A stretch of DNA of 64,000 nt, taken from contig NZ_JAZDDH010000001.1 in NCBI RefSeq assembly GCF_037081715.1, forward strand, positions 2,418,001 through 2,482,000, written 5' to 3'. Positions 8,412-17,768 of the stretch are shown here, in pieces; position 1 is the stretch's first letter, and each line of letters starts with the position of its first letter. The notes under the pieces are model-generated. The model did not search any database. It had not been told where the DNA came from and saw nothing but the letters and a program-made list of their open reading frames with translations. This DNA is from Halalkalicoccus sp. CG83 (GTDB lineage Archaea; Halobacteriota; Halobacteria; Halobacteriales; Halalkalicoccaceae). The translations under genes and the position numbers were made by a program.

Positions 8412-9668
8412 ATGAGCGAGGAGGCGAACCCCTTCGAAAGTCTGCAGGAGCAGATCGACGACGCATCGGCGTATCTCGACGTCGGCGATGACGTGATCGA
8501 GCGGCTCAAACACCCCGAGCGCGTGCTGGAGACGAACCTCACCGTCGAACTCGACGACGGTTCGTTGGAGCGTTTCCGGGCGTTTCGTTCGCAGTTCAAC
8601 GGCGACCGAGGCCCGTACAAGGGCGGAATCCGCTACCACCCGAACGTCTCGCGCGACGAGGTGAAGGCGCTCTCGGGCTGGATGGCCTACAAGACCGCGA
8701 TCGTCGGCATCCCCTACGGCGGCGGAAAGGGCGGGATCGTCATCGACCCGAAGGAGTACTCGGAGAAGGAACTCGAGCGCATCACCCGTTCCTTCGCGAA
8801 GGAGCTTCGCCCGTTCATCGGCGAGGACCGCGACATCCCCGCGCCGGACGTCAACACCGGCCAGCCCGAGATGAACTGGATCAAGGACACCTACGAGACC
8901 CTCGAGAACACGACCGAACCCGGCGTGGTGACGGGCAAGGCGATCGAGAGCGGCGGCAGCGCGGGTCGCGTCGAGGCCACGGGCCGATCGACGATGCTCG
9001 CCGCACGCGAGGCGTTCGACTACCTCGGGCGCGACGTCGCGGACGCGACGGTCGCCGTCCAGGGCTACGGCAATGCCGGCTGGATCGCCGCGAACCTGCT
9101 CGAGGAGCAGGGCGCGACGGTAGTCGCGGTCAGCGACTCCAGCGGCGCGATCCACCACGAGGACGGTCTCGACACGCAGGCCGTACGCGACCACAAGGAC
9201 GAGACCGGCAGCGTCGTCGACTTCGAGGGCGCGACCGACGAGTTCGCCGGCGAGGAGCTGCTCACGCTCGACGTGGACCTGCTCGTCCCCGCGGCCCTCG
9301 AGAACGCCGTCGACGAGGAGCGCGCCCACGATATCGAGGCCGACGTGATCGTCGAGGCGGCCAACGGTCCGCTCACGCCCGACGCCGACGACGTCCTCAC
9401 GGAGAGCGACGTCCTCGTCGTTCCGGACATCCTCGCGAACGCCGGCGGCGTCACCGTCTCGTACTTCGAGTGGGTGCAGAACCGCCAGCGGTTCTACTGG
9501 GACGAGGAGCGCGTGAACGACGAGCTCGAGACGGTGATCGTCAACGCCTTCGACGACCTCGTCGACGCCTACGAGAACAACGACGTGTCGAACTTCCGCA
9601 CTGCCGCGTACGTGGTCGCCATCCGGCGGGTGGCACAGGCGTTCGAGGAGGGCGGCGTCTTCCCCTAA
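8412..9668 (+). CDS. gdhB: Glutamate dehydrogenase
   Basis: A 418-residue hexameric-type glutamate dehydrogenase interconverting glutamate with 2-oxoglutarate and ammonia. The substrate domain shows K70 in [12 protein letters not shown]94 in [18 protein letters not shown] and K106, the three lysines that bind glutamate and catalyse. The Rossmann motif VQGYGNAGW is near residue 217. [12 protein letters not shown] and [19 protein letters not shown] complete the NAD-domain signature. Length is normal for archaea. TTAACAC at 8381-8387, about 29 bp before the ATG, supports a leaderless transcript. Cofactor choice (NAD versus NADP) is not certain from reading alone. It is the only gene on this transcript; a hairpin cluster follows directly. 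Confidence 0.95.
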   Translation: MSEEANPFESLQEQIDDASAYLDVGDDVIERLKHPERVLETNLTVELDDGSLERFRAFRSQFNGDRGPYKGGIRYHPNVSRDEVKALSGWMAYKTAIVGIPYGGGKGGIVIDPKEYSEKELERITRSFAKELRPFIGEDRDIPAPDVNTGQPEMNWIKDTYETLENTTEPGVVTGKAIESGGSAGRVEATGRSTMLAAREAFDYLGRDVADATVAVQGYGNAGWIAANLLEEQGATVVAVSDSSGAIHHEDGLDTQAVRDHKDETGSVVDFEGATDEFAGEELLTLDVDLLVPAALENAVDEERAHDIEADVIVEAANGPLTPDADDVLTESDVLVVPDILANAGGVTVSYFEWVQNRQRFYWDEERVNDELETVIVNAFDDLVDAYENNDVSNFRTAAYVVAIRRVAQAFEEGGVFP

Positions 9669-9700
9669 AAGCGAAAGCCCTTGGAACGCACTGACGTGCG

Positions 9701-9905
9701 TTTCTCGCCCTTTGCATTTCGATACAAGAGGCCGCTCCGCGGCCTCTTGGCGTCCCGAAAACCGGAGGTTTTCGGAGACCACCAGGGCCGCTTGCGAACG
9801 ATTCCGATCGGAATCGCTCGCTTAGGACGCCAGCCCTTCCCCACCCCGCTCACGGGACGCGCAGCGTCCCGTTCGCCAGCGAGATCACTTCTCGATCTCG
9901 CGCTG
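9701..9905 (+). repeat. Left hairpin cluster between gdh and ggt
   Basis: Five near-perfect hairpins lie in about 200 bp. A stem with GAGGCCGC and GCGGCCTC arms lies at 9728-9746. CGAAAACC-GGA-GGTTTTCG lies at 9756-9774. A GCGA/CGATTCC arm pairs with GGAATCG/TCGC at 9795-9822. ACGGGACGC and GCGTCCCGT lie at 9853-9873, and GCGAGATC with GATCTCGC at 9880-9902. GGCGTCC (9749-9755) and GGACGCC (9826-9832) could close a three-way junction around the second and third hairpins. Two blocks recur on the other side of ggt: A, 9789-9845, and B, 9850-9908. Confidence 0.75.
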
Positions 9906-10022
9906 CTCGTGCAGGCGGCGTACGTGCTGCCCGCACTCGCGCCGGCGACCGCGCCGCCGGCGGTCGCGACGACCGCTTGCCCCTTCTTCACCATTCAAGA
10001 CGCCCCGGCGCTGACGCCCGCC

Positions 10023-11639
10023 ATGGAGTTCGAGTACCCCTGGCGGTTCGACGGCCGGCGGTCGGCGGCGATGGCCTCCAATGGAATGGTCGCGACGAGC
10101 CACCCCCTCGCCGCCCGCGCGGGCGTTCGCGCGCTCGAGAACGGCGGTACTGCCGCGGACGCCGCGGTCGCTACCGCGGCCGTCCTAAACGTCGTCGAGC
10201 CGCACATGACCGGCATCGGCGGCGACGCGTTCGCGCTCACCCAGTTCGACGGCGAGTACCGCGCGCTCAACGGCAGCGGGAGCGCGCCCGCCGCGGCCGA
10301 CCTCGAGAGCTACCGCGAGCGTACCGATGCCGAGGAGGACGGCGAGCCCGTGATGCCCGAAAACGGCGGCCTGCCCGTGACGGTGCCGGGCGCGCTCGAC
10401 GCCTGGGCGACCCTGATCGAGGAGTACGGCTCGTTCTCGCTCGCGGACGTCCTCGAGCCGGCGATCGGCTACGCCGAGGGAGGCGTGCCGGTCACGGAGT
10501 ACGTCGCACGCCAGTGGGCGAACGCCACGGACCGGATCGCACGGTTCGACCGAACCGCCGAGACATTTCTCGAGGACGGACGGCCGCCAGCCCCGGGAGA
10601 GCGATTCTCGAACCCCGAACTCGCACACAGCTTCGAGCGGATCGCTCGCGAGGGGCCCGAGGCGCTCTACGGCAGCGATCTCGGGAAGGAGGTGATCGAG
10701 ACGGTGGAGGAACACGGCGGCACCCTCGCGCTCTCGGATCTCGAGGATCACGGGAGCGAGTGGACCGAGCCGATCAGCACCGAGTACCGAGGGGTCGAGG
10801 TGCTCGAACACCCGCCGAACGGCCAGGGAATCGTCGCCCTGGAGGCGCTGAACGTCGCCGAGGAGCTCGGTATCGATCCGGATCCCGCCGATGAAGATCG
10901 CCTGCATCACCTGATCGAGTCGATAAAGCTCGCGTTCGCCGACGGCTACGCCCACGTGAGCGATCCCGACCGCGTCGCGGTCCCTACGGAGACGATGCGC
11001 TCGAAGGAGTACGCGAGGAAACGGGCGGGAGAGATCGGCGAGCGCGCGGGCAGCTACGGCGCGAAGGCGGGCGAGCACGCGAACACGGTCTACCTCTCCG
11101 TCGTCGACCCGCAGGGGAACGCCGTCTCGCTCATCAACAGCGTCTACATGAGCTTCGGCAGCGGACTCTCCGCGGGCGGGTTCGCGCTGCAGAACCGCGG
11201 CCACTCCTTCAGCCTCGATCCCGACCACGCGAACGCGCTCGAGCCCGGAAAGCGGCCGTTCCACACGATCATCCCCGCGATGCTTCGCGAGGACGGCGAG
11301 TTCCGCGCCTCGTGGGGCGTGATGGGCGGATCGATGCAGCCACAGGGCCACCTCCAGGTCGTCGCGAACCTCGTCGATAGCGGGCTGAACCCGCAGGCCG
11401 CCCTCGACGCCCCCCGGTTTCGGTGGCTCGAGGGCGACCGGGTGGCCCTCGAGAGCTCGCGGGTTCCCGACGGCGTGATCGACGACCTCCGGGAGCGGGG
11501 CCACGACGTGATCGAGGAGGACGACTTCTTCGCCGAGGGCGGCCACTGGGGCGGAGGACAGATCGTCCACCGCGACGATGAGGGTACGCTGATCGGCGGC
11601 TCCGATCCCCGACGCGACGGTCAGGCGATCGGGTTCTAG
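10023..11639 (+). CDS. Gamma-glutamyltransferase family protein
   Basis: A 538-residue Ntn-hydrolase of the gamma-glutamyltranspeptidase family. The heavy-subunit start MVATSHPLAARAGVRALENGG and VEPHMTGIGGDAFAL are typical. The predicted autocatalytic cut is before Thr355 in HANTVYLSVVDPQGNAV, where Thr is the nucleophile. SFGSGLSAGGFALQNRG and KRPFHTIIPAM form the substrate pocket and the glycine-rich loop. The enzyme cleaves gamma-glutamyl bonds; in haloarchaea, which use gamma-glutamylcysteine rather than glutathione, the substrate is uncertain, and some paralogues are cephalosporin-acylase-like. No signal peptide is evident, so a cytoplasmic site is likely. The ATG at 10023 is preferred because the longer frame reads through a hairpin cluster. 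Both flanks are packed with hairpin repeats. Confidence 0.88.
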   Translation: MEFEYPWRFDGRRSAAMASNGMVATSHPLAARAGVRALENGGTAADAAVATAAVLNVVEPHMTGIGGDAFALTQFDGEYRALNGSGSAPAAADLESYRERTDAEEDGEPVMPENGGLPVTVPGALDAWATLIEEYGSFSLADVLEPAIGYAEGGVPVTEYVARQWANATDRIARFDRTAETFLEDGRPPAPGERFSNPELAHSFERIAREGPEALYGSDLGKEVIETVEEHGGTLALSDLEDHGSEWTEPISTEYRGVEVLEHPPNGQGIVALEALNVAEELGIDPDPADEDRLHHLIESIKLAFADGYAHVSDPDRVAVPTETMRSKEYARKRAGEIGERAGSYGAKAGEHANTVYLSVVDPQGNAVSLINSVYMSFGSGLSAGGFALQNRGHSFSLDPDHANALEPGKRPFHTIIPAMLREDGEFRASWGVMGGSMQPQGHLQVVANLVDSGLNPQAALDAPRFRWLEGDRVALESSRVPDGVIDDLRERGHDVIEEDDFFAEGGHWGGGQIVHRDDEGTLIGGSDPRRDGQAIGF

Positions 11640-11640
11640 A

Positions 11641-11895
11641 AAGCCTCGCTCGGCCTTGGCAGGCCTCCGCTCACGGGACGCTATGCGTCCCGTTCGCCAG
11701 CGAGGTCGCTTCGCGACCTCGCGCTGTTCGCCCTTTTCATCCCCACAAAAGCCCTCACAGCCGCTTGGCAGCGGCTGTTCGCCCTTTTTATTTCCGCCAG
11801 GACCGCTTGCGAGCGATTCCGATCGGAATCGCTCGCTTAGGACGCCAGCCTTTCCCCGCTCCGCTCGCGGGATCGCCGGAGGTGGCGATCCCGTT
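11641..11895 (+). repeat. Right hairpin cluster after ggt
   Basis: Five hairpins follow the ggt stop: ACGGGACGC-TAT-GCGTCCCGT at 11673-11693; GCGAGGTCGC with GCGACCTCGC at 11700-11722; ACAGCCGC with GCGGCTGT near 11757-11778; the GATC-centred GCGAGCGATTCC stem at 11809-11836; and CGGGATCGCC with GGCGATCCCG near 11868-11893. Between them runs a recurring tract GTTCGCCCTTTT followed by C/T-rich bases. Block B of the left cluster recurs at 11670-11728 and block A at 11803-11857, both in direct orientation but in swapped order. Confidence 0.75.
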
Positions 11896-11925
11896 CGCAC
11901 CGGCCACCGCGCCGCCCCGGTCGGA

Positions 11926-13837
11926 TCAGTCCTCGAATGTACCGGCAGACCCGGAGGCAATCTCCTCACCGGCCTGCACGCCCCAGAGGGCGGCGTACGT
12001 GCCACCCAGGTCAAGCAGCTCCTCGTGGGTTCCCCGCTCGGTGATCCGGCCGTCCTCGAGGACGAGGATCGTACCGGCACCTTTCACCGTCGAGAGGCGG
12101 TGGGCGATCGCGAACGTCGTTCGGTCCGCCGTGAGGTCGTCGAGCGAGCGCTGGATCAGCCGCTCGGTCTCGGTGTCGACGTCGCTGGTCGCCTCGTCGA
12201 GGATCAGGATCTCGGGATCCTGGAGGATCGTCCGGGCGATCGAGAGCCGTTGTTGCTGGCCGCCAGAGAGCTTCACGCCCCGCTCGCCGATCCGGGTGTC
12301 GTAGCCCTCGGGCAGGTCCCGAATGAACTCGTGGGCCTCGGCGGCCTTCGCGGCCTCACGGACCTGCTCGTCGTTCGCCTCGAAGTTTCCGTACCGGACG
12401 TTGTCGGCGACGGTGCCGTCGAAGAGGTAGGCGTCCTGGCCGACGCAGCCGATCGACCTCCGCAGACTGGAGAGCGTCAGTTCGCGGACGTCGTGGCCGT
12501 CGACGCGGATCTCGCCGCGGTCGACCTCGTAGAGCCGAAGCAGGAGCTTCAGTAGCGTCGACTTCCCCGCGCCCGTAGGCCCGACCAACGCGACGGTGTC
12601 GCCCGCCTCGGCGACGAAGTCGACGTCGTGGAGCACCCGCTCGCCCGACGACTCTCCCTCGGCCGCCGCGAGCGCGTTCTCGGGGTACGCGAAGTCGACG
12701 TGGCGGTACTCGACGCGTCCATCGGGGTCGTCGAGCGAGACGGCGTCGGGGGCGTCCGTGATCCTGACGGGGACGTCCATCAGCCCGAAGACGCGCTCGC
12801 TCGAGGCCTTGGCGTTCTCGTACTGGTCGACGATGCTCGAGACCTCCGCGAGCGGCGTGACGATCCGCTGGGTCATCAGCAGGAAGGTGACGAACGTCCC
12901 TACGGTCAGCTCGCCGGAGAAAAAGATCGGCGGTCCCGAGATACAGCCAGATCCCGCCGACGACGAACGTCGCGGCGAACGCGGCCCCTGCGAGCAGCTC
13001 CATGCCGGGTCGGTAGACGTAGTTGAGCTTGATCACCTCCATCGTCCGCTCGAAGTAGTCGTAGGAGGCCCGGCGAACGCGTTCGGTCTCGTAGGCCTCG
13101 GTGTTGGCCGTCTTGACCAGCTGGATCCCCCCCAGACTGTTCTCGAGACGGGTGTTGAGATCGCCGACGCTTGCGCGCTGGGCGACGTAGATGGGTTCGA
13201 CCGCCCGCATGAACCACACCGTGAACAGCACCATCGCAGGCACCGCGACGAGGGTGACGAACGCGAGCTGGGCGTTGAGGTAGAACAGCACGGCGGCGAT
13301 CCCCAGTACCATCACGCCGAGGCGAGCGGAGTTCTGCAGCGCGTCGTCGAGGAACACCTCCAGGTTGGAGGCGTCGTTGTTCAGCACGCTCATCACCTCG
13401 CCGGTCTGCTTGTCGTCGAAAAACGGCATGTCGAGCCGTTGCATCCGCTCGAAGCTGTCCGTCCTGACGGCGTGCATCACCCGGTGGGCGAAGACGTTGG
13501 CGGCGACGCCGTAGACCCACGTGAACAGCGCCGTCGTGAGAAACGCCCCGCCGATGAGCGCGACGGAGAACCAGAACTGCCCCGACTGGGTCGCCGGAAG
13601 CCACGCGTCGGGGACCACGGGCAGGGAGAACGGCTCGGTGTCGACGAAGATCGCGTCGATGGCGATCCCGAGGACCAGCGGGGGAAGCAGGCTCGCGATC
13701 CGGGCGACGACGTTCGCAGCCATGCCGAGGCCGAACCACTCGATCTCCGGGCGACCGTAGACGCGGAACAGCCGGACGAGCGGACGCTCGACCCGATCGC
13801 GATAGACGTCGAAGACGCTCTCGTCGTTCGCTCCCAT
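11926..13837 (-). pseudogene. ABC exporter (fused membrane and ATPase domains), frameshifted
   Basis: A type-IV ABC half-exporter of about 636 residues split by a +1 shift. The N-terminal frame starts at the ATG 13837 and covers six membrane helices up to GGIWLYLG (about residue 302). The C-terminal frame resumes with the equivalent of PPIFFSGELTVGTFVTF and runs through Walker A GPTGAGKST, signature LSGGQQQR, Walker B ILILDEATS and the switch IAHR to the stop at 11926. Removing one G from the GGG run at 12935-12937 (CCC on the plus strand) joins both frames perfectly. The break may therefore be a recent mutation or a homopolymer error. Intact relatives export lipids, drugs or peptides as homodimers; no partner half-transporter is next to it. 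Confidence 0.85.
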
Positions 13838-13890
13838 TCACCGATACCGACGGAGGGATCGGGCATGTACCCGGCGATTCCGGAACCGGA

Positions 13891-15033
13891 CTACAGCCCC
13901 AGCTCCCGTCCGATCACGAGGTGTTGGATCTCGCTCGTTCCCTCGCCGATCTCCATCAGCTTCGCGTCGCGGTAGAAACGCTGAGGGGCGAAGTCCTCGG
14001 TGTAGCCGTACCCTCCCAGCACCTGGACGGCGTCCTCCGCGACCTCGCGACACGCTTCGCTCGCGTCGAGCTTCGCGAGCGCGCTCTCCCGGGTGACCTC
14101 CTCGCCGCGGTCGTAGGTGTCGGCGGCACGGTGGGTCAACAGCCGTGCGCGTTCGGTCTTGCGGTGCATCGAGACGATCATGTTCCGGACCGCGTCGAAC
14201 TCACAGATCGGCTGGCCGAACTGCTCACGTTCGCGGCTGTACTCGTGGGCGGCCTCGTAGGCGCCCTGGGCCAGCCCCACCGAGAGCGCCGCGATGCTGA
14301 TCCGCCCGCCGTCGAGCGTCTTTCTCGTCTGTTCCCAGCCGTCGCCCTCCTCGCCGAGCAGGCGATCCTCGGGAATTCGGACGTCGTCGAGGGCGATCTC
14401 ACACGTGGGTGAGGCGTTCAGTCCCATCTTCTCCCAGATCGTCGTCACCTCGAAGCCGTCGTCCTCGCGGGGGTCGACGATGAAGGTAGAGATGCCGTCG
14501 TAGCCCGCGTCGGGATCGGTCACGGCCTTCACGAGGATCGATCCCGCCTCCGAGGCGTTCGTGATGAACTGCTTGGTGCCGTCGAGCACGTACTCGTCGC
14601 CCTCCTTCTTCGCTCGCGTCTCCATGTTCGAGGCGTCGCTCCCGCTGCCGGGCTCGGTCAGCGCCCAGCCGCCGACGTACTCGCCCTCCGCGAGCGGGCG
14701 GAGCCACTCCTCCTTCTGTTCGTCCGTGCCGAAGAGTTCGATCGGCTTCGAGGCGAGGCTGACGTGGGCGGCATAGGAGAGGCCGATCGACCCCGAGACC
14801 CGCCCGAGCTCCTCGGTGACCAGCGCGTACATGAGCTGGTCGCCGCCGAGTCCGCCGTACTCCTCGCTCACGGGCACCCCCATCATGTCGAGGCCGGCGA
14901 GCTGTTCGAACACCTCCTCCGGATAGCGGTGCTCCGACTCGATCTCCTGGGCGATCGGCTCGATCTCCTCGGTACAGAAGTCCCGGACCGTATCGCGGAT
15001 CATTCGGTGTTCGTCGGGGAGCCTGAAGTCCAT
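13891..15033 (-). CDS. Acyl-CoA dehydrogenase
   Basis: A 380-residue FAD-dependent acyl-CoA dehydrogenase, full length, introducing the 2,3-double bond in acyl-CoA and passing electrons to ETF. Visible are the N-terminal helices, the flavin-binding WALTEPGSGSD and TKQFITNASEAG, the middle beta domain, and the C-terminal helices with AVQVLGGYGYTEDFAPQRFYRDAK. E364 in MEIGEGTSEIQ is the predicted catalytic base. This Glu position is that of short/medium- and branched-chain enzymes; the chain specificity is unclear. The ATG at 15033 gives the family start MDFRLPDEHRMIRD. It lies 53 bp upstream of the ABC gene start region on the same strand, with no sign of a tight operon. Confidence 0.92.
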   Translation of the reverse strand: MDFRLPDEHRMIRDTVRDFCTEEIEPIAQEIESEHRYPEEVFEQLAGLDMMGVPVSEEYGGLGGDQLMYALVTEELGRVSGSIGLSYAAHVSLASKPIELFGTDEQKEEWLRPLAEGEYVGGWALTEPGSGSDASNMETRAKKEGDEYVLDGTKQFITNASEAGSILVKAVTDPDAGYDGISTFIVDPREDDGFEVTTIWEKMGLNASPTCEIALDDVRIPEDRLLGEEGDGWEQTRKTLDGGRISIAALSVGLAQGAYEAAHEYSREREQFGQPICEFDAVRNMIVSMHRKTERARLLTHRAADTYDRGEEVTRESALAKLDASEACREVAEDAVQVLGGYGYTEDFAPQRFYRDAKLMEIGEGTSEIQHLVIGRELGL

Positions 15034-15058
15034 ACCCTACGATCAGGAGGAACCGAGG

Positions 15059-15290
15059 TCAAGGTTTCGTTGGGTCAGGCGATCGCTCGCGTTCGGTCAC
15101 GCTGAGCACCTTCCCCGCCGCGATGATCCGGCCCATGTCACGGACCGCGAAGCTCCCGGGCTCGGTGATCCCCTCGGCGGGTTCGACGCTCGACGACACC
15201 CCTGATCGAACGGTGACGTCGCCCGACCGGACGAGGTCGGGGATTCTCCGTACGGTCGAGTTCGTCCGGTCGGGGCGAGGACCACGAAGC
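15059..15290 (-). pseudogene. C-terminal remnant of an EF-1A-like elongation factor
   Basis: Upstream of the acyl-CoA dehydrogenase, a minus-strand frame without a start codon reads IPDLVRSGD, then [20 protein letters not shown] and [12 protein letters not shown] before a stop at 15059-15061. This follows the third (C-terminal) domain of archaeal EF-1alpha, whose end runs LGxFAxRDMGxTVAAGxVL. The GTPase and tRNA-binding domain 2 are missing, and an in-frame TAG lies just upstream near 15297. It is most simply a degenerate end of a translation-factor copy or of a related GTPase. It overlaps the promoter of the divergent kinase gene, so it can hardly be expressed as a functional protein. Confidence 0.55.
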
Positions 15291-15322
15291 GTCTAAATCC
15301 CTGGGACGCCTCCCTTCGAGGA

Positions 15323-16120
15323 ATGGAGATTCGTCGGTTGATCCGCGGGCAGGTCGACGAGTCACAGCTCGAACGCGTCGCCCGCGAGATTGCTACACGC
15401 TACGACCGCGATCAGGTCAAGCTCTCGGTGCTGGAGGCCGACAACTGGCTCTCGACGCCCTGTGTGGTCGACGACGAGTGGTTCGTGAAGGTGATCAGTC
15501 CGCAGAACGCGCTCGTTCACGCGGTCTTCACCGGCGCGCGTAACCTCGGCGTCTTCTCGCGCGGCGCCGAGGGCTTCTTCGAGCGGTTCGAGGACCCGCT
15601 CGCGATGAGCCAGCACGAACTCGAGGCCACCCGGAAGGTCCGCGAGATCGGGATCAACGCGCCCGAACCCATCGAGGCGTTCGGCGTCGGCGAGGTCGGC
15701 GTGCTGATGCTCGAGTACCTCCCCGAGTTCCGGACCTTCGACGACCTCAAGCCGGCGGAGGTCGAGGAGCTAGCTCCCGATCTGTTCGAGGCGCTCTCGC
15801 TGATGCACGACCACAACCTCGCCCACGGCGATCTGCGCGGCGAGAACGTGCTCGTCCACGACGGCGAGCTCTACTTCATCGACGCGACGAACGTTCGGGA
15901 GGACGGCCTCGCGACCGCCCGCGCCTACGACCTGGCTTCGGCACTCGCGACCCTCGAGCCCGCGATCGGCGGGAGACGCGCCGTCGAGATCGCGACCGAG
16001 GTCTACGACGCCGACGAACTGCTCGCGGCGCGTGACTTCCTCGATTTCGTCCGCCTCCGTCCGGATCACGACTTCGAGGCCACCCACGTGAAGGGCGAGA
16101 TCGAGAAGCGGGCGGACTGA
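15323..16120 (+). CDS. RIO-like / Bud32-type serine/threonine protein kinase
   Basis: A 265-residue atypical protein kinase. The N-terminal lobe has VVDDEWFVKVISPQNALV with the likely ATP-binding Lys, and LMLEYLPEFRTFDD marks the hinge. The catalytic loop is HNLAHGDLRGENVLVHDG, with Asp as the base and Asn as metal ligand, followed by YFIDATNV in place of the DFG motif. RIO kinases have this IDxx form. The start ATG (15323) has a TATA-like TCTAAATC near 15290-15298. There is no obvious winged helix of RIO2 and no KEOPS partner nearby, so the RIO-like assignment is by motifs only. The target is unknown; it lies between the EF-1A remnant and an aldehyde dehydrogenase. Confidence 0.75.
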   Translation: MEIRRLIRGQVDESQLERVAREIATRYDRDQVKLSVLEADNWLSTPCVVDDEWFVKVISPQNALVHAVFTGARNLGVFSRGAEGFFERFEDPLAMSQHELEATRKVREIGINAPEPIEAFGVGEVGVLMLEYLPEFRTFDDLKPAEVEELAPDLFEALSLMHDHNLAHGDLRGENVLVHDGELYFIDATNVREDGLATARAYDLASALATLEPAIGGRRAVEIATEVYDADELLAARDFLDFVRLRPDHDFEATHVKGEIEKRAD

Positions 16121-16161
16121 CGGGCATCTTTTTATTCTCTCCTACCCGATCTTCGAGCGTC

Positions 16162-17694
16162 ATGAGCCAACAGCTAACGAGCACCGCACAGCACTACATC
16201 GGGGGCGAGTGGACCGACGGCGACGGCGACCGCACCTTCGAGAGCGTCAATCCCGCCACCGGTGAGACCCTCGGCGAGTTCCACCAGGGTACCGACGCCG
16301 ACGTCGATACCGCGCTTGCGGCCGCCGACGACGCCCAGGAGGAGTGGCGCAGCCTCTCCTACATCGATCGTGCCGAGTACCTCTGGGAGATCTACCACGA
16401 ACTCCGCGACCGCCACGACGAACTCGGCGAGATCGTCACCCAGGAGTGCGGCAAGGAGATCAGCGAGGGGAAGGCCGACGTCGCCGAGGCCTGGCACATG
16501 GTCGAGTGGGCCGCCGGCAACGCCCGCCACCCCCACGGCGACGTCGTCCCCAGCGAGATCCCCGCCAAGGACGCCTACATGCGCCGCAAACCTCGCGGCA
16601 TCGTCGGCTGTATCACGCCCTGGAACTTCCCCGTCGCCATCCCCTTCTGGCACATGGCCATCGCCCTCGTCGAGGGCAATACGGTGGTGTGGAAACCCGC
16701 CGAGCAGACGCCGTGGTGCGGCCAGATCATCGCCGAGATGTTCGACGACAGCGGCATTCCCGAAGGCGTGTTCAACATGATCCAGGGCTTCGGCGACGCC
16801 GGGAACGCCATCGTCGAGGACTCTAGAGTGGACACCGTTCTGTTCACCGGCAGCGCCGAGGTCGGCCACAAGATCGCGGGGAAGGTCGGCGGCGAGCCCG
16901 GGAAGCTGGCGGCCTGCGAGATGGGCGGCAAGAACGGGATCCTGATCACCGAAGAGGCCGATCTCGACGTCGCCGTCCACTCGGCGGTCATGTCCTCCTT
17001 CAAGACGACGGGCCAGCGCTGCGTCTCGAGCGAGCGGCTGATCGTACACGCGGACGTCTACGACGAGTTCAAGGAACGCTTCGTCGAGCTCGCAGAAGAG
17101 GTCGCCGTCGGCGACCCGTTGGAAGAGGAGACGTTCATGGGGCCGCTCATCGAGGCCGAGCACCGCGAGAAGGTCCGGAAGTACAACGATCTCGCGCGCG
17201 AGGAGGACGTGAACGTCTTGGTCGACCGAACGGAGCTCGCGGAGGGCGAGATCCCGGAGGGAAGCGAGGAGGGGTTCTGGGTCGGGCCGTTCGTCTACGA
17301 GGCCGACCCCCACGAACCGCTTCGGTGCACCCACGAGGAGGTGTTCGGCCCCCACGTCGCACTCATGCAGTACGAGGGCGACGTCGAGGAGGGGATCGCG
17401 ATCCACAACGACACCGATTACGGGCTGGCGGGGGCGATCATCTCGGAGGACTACCGCCAGATCAACGCGTTCCGCGATCGGGCGGAGATCGGGCTGGCGT
17501 ACGCGAACCTACCGTGTATCGGCGCGGAGGTCCACCTGCCGTTCGGCGGGGTGAAGAAGTCGGGTAACGGGTATCCCTCCGCCCGAGAAGCGATCGAGGC
17601 GGTGACCGAGCGGACGGCGTTCACGCTGAACAACTCGAAGGAGATCGAGATGGCCCAGGGGCTCTCGGCCGACATCACCACCAGCCAGGACTGA
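16162..17694 (+). CDS. NAD(P)-dependent aldehyde dehydrogenase
   Basis: A 510-residue aldehyde dehydrogenase oxidising an aldehyde to its acid. Motifs are complete: cofactor site ITPWNFPVAIPFWHMAIALVEG, FTGSAEVGHKIAG, general base E253 in ACEMGGKNG, nucleophile C287 in GQRCVSSERL, and EVFGPHVALM in the catalytic domain. The C-terminal LPFGGVKKSGNGYPSAREA is typical of the family. The overall pattern is closest to semialdehyde/2,5-dioxovalerate-type or aminoadipate-semialdehyde-type enzymes, but the substrate is not fixed. A TATA-like TTTTTATT at 16129-16137, about 28 bp before the ATG, supports the start. It is transcribed alone, the next gene on the strand being only a decayed fragment. Confidence 0.9.
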   Translation: MSQQLTSTAQHYIGGEWTDGDGDRTFESVNPATGETLGEFHQGTDADVDTALAAADDAQEEWRSLSYIDRAEYLWEIYHELRDRHDELGEIVTQECGKEISEGKADVAEAWHMVEWAAGNARHPHGDVVPSEIPAKDAYMRRKPRGIVGCITPWNFPVAIPFWHMAIALVEGNTVVWKPAEQTPWCGQIIAEMFDDSGIPEGVFNMIQGFGDAGNAIVEDSRVDTVLFTGSAEVGHKIAGKVGGEPGKLAACEMGGKNGILITEEADLDVAVHSAVMSSFKTTGQRCVSSERLIVHADVYDEFKERFVELAEEVAVGDPLEEETFMGPLIEAEHREKVRKYNDLAREEDVNVLVDRTELAEGEIPEGSEEGFWVGPFVYEADPHEPLRCTHEEVFGPHVALMQYEGDVEEGIAIHNDTDYGLAGAIISEDYRQINAFRDRAEIGLAYANLPCIGAEVHLPFGGVKKSGNGYPSAREAIEAVTERTAFTLNNSKEIEMAQGLSADITTSQD

Positions 17695-17768
17695 CCGATC
17701 GACGGGGCCGGCGATCGATCCGTCTCCGAATCCGTCGAACTGGCTACGAACGGTCGACCCTTCCAGAG

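Noticed and set aside
9665-9994. Minus-strand frame starting MVKKGQAVVATAGGAVAGAS
   Set aside because: The first 30 residues look like a small membrane protein, but the rest is hairpin-cluster sequence and no promoter is seen. It may be a remnant, not a supported gene.
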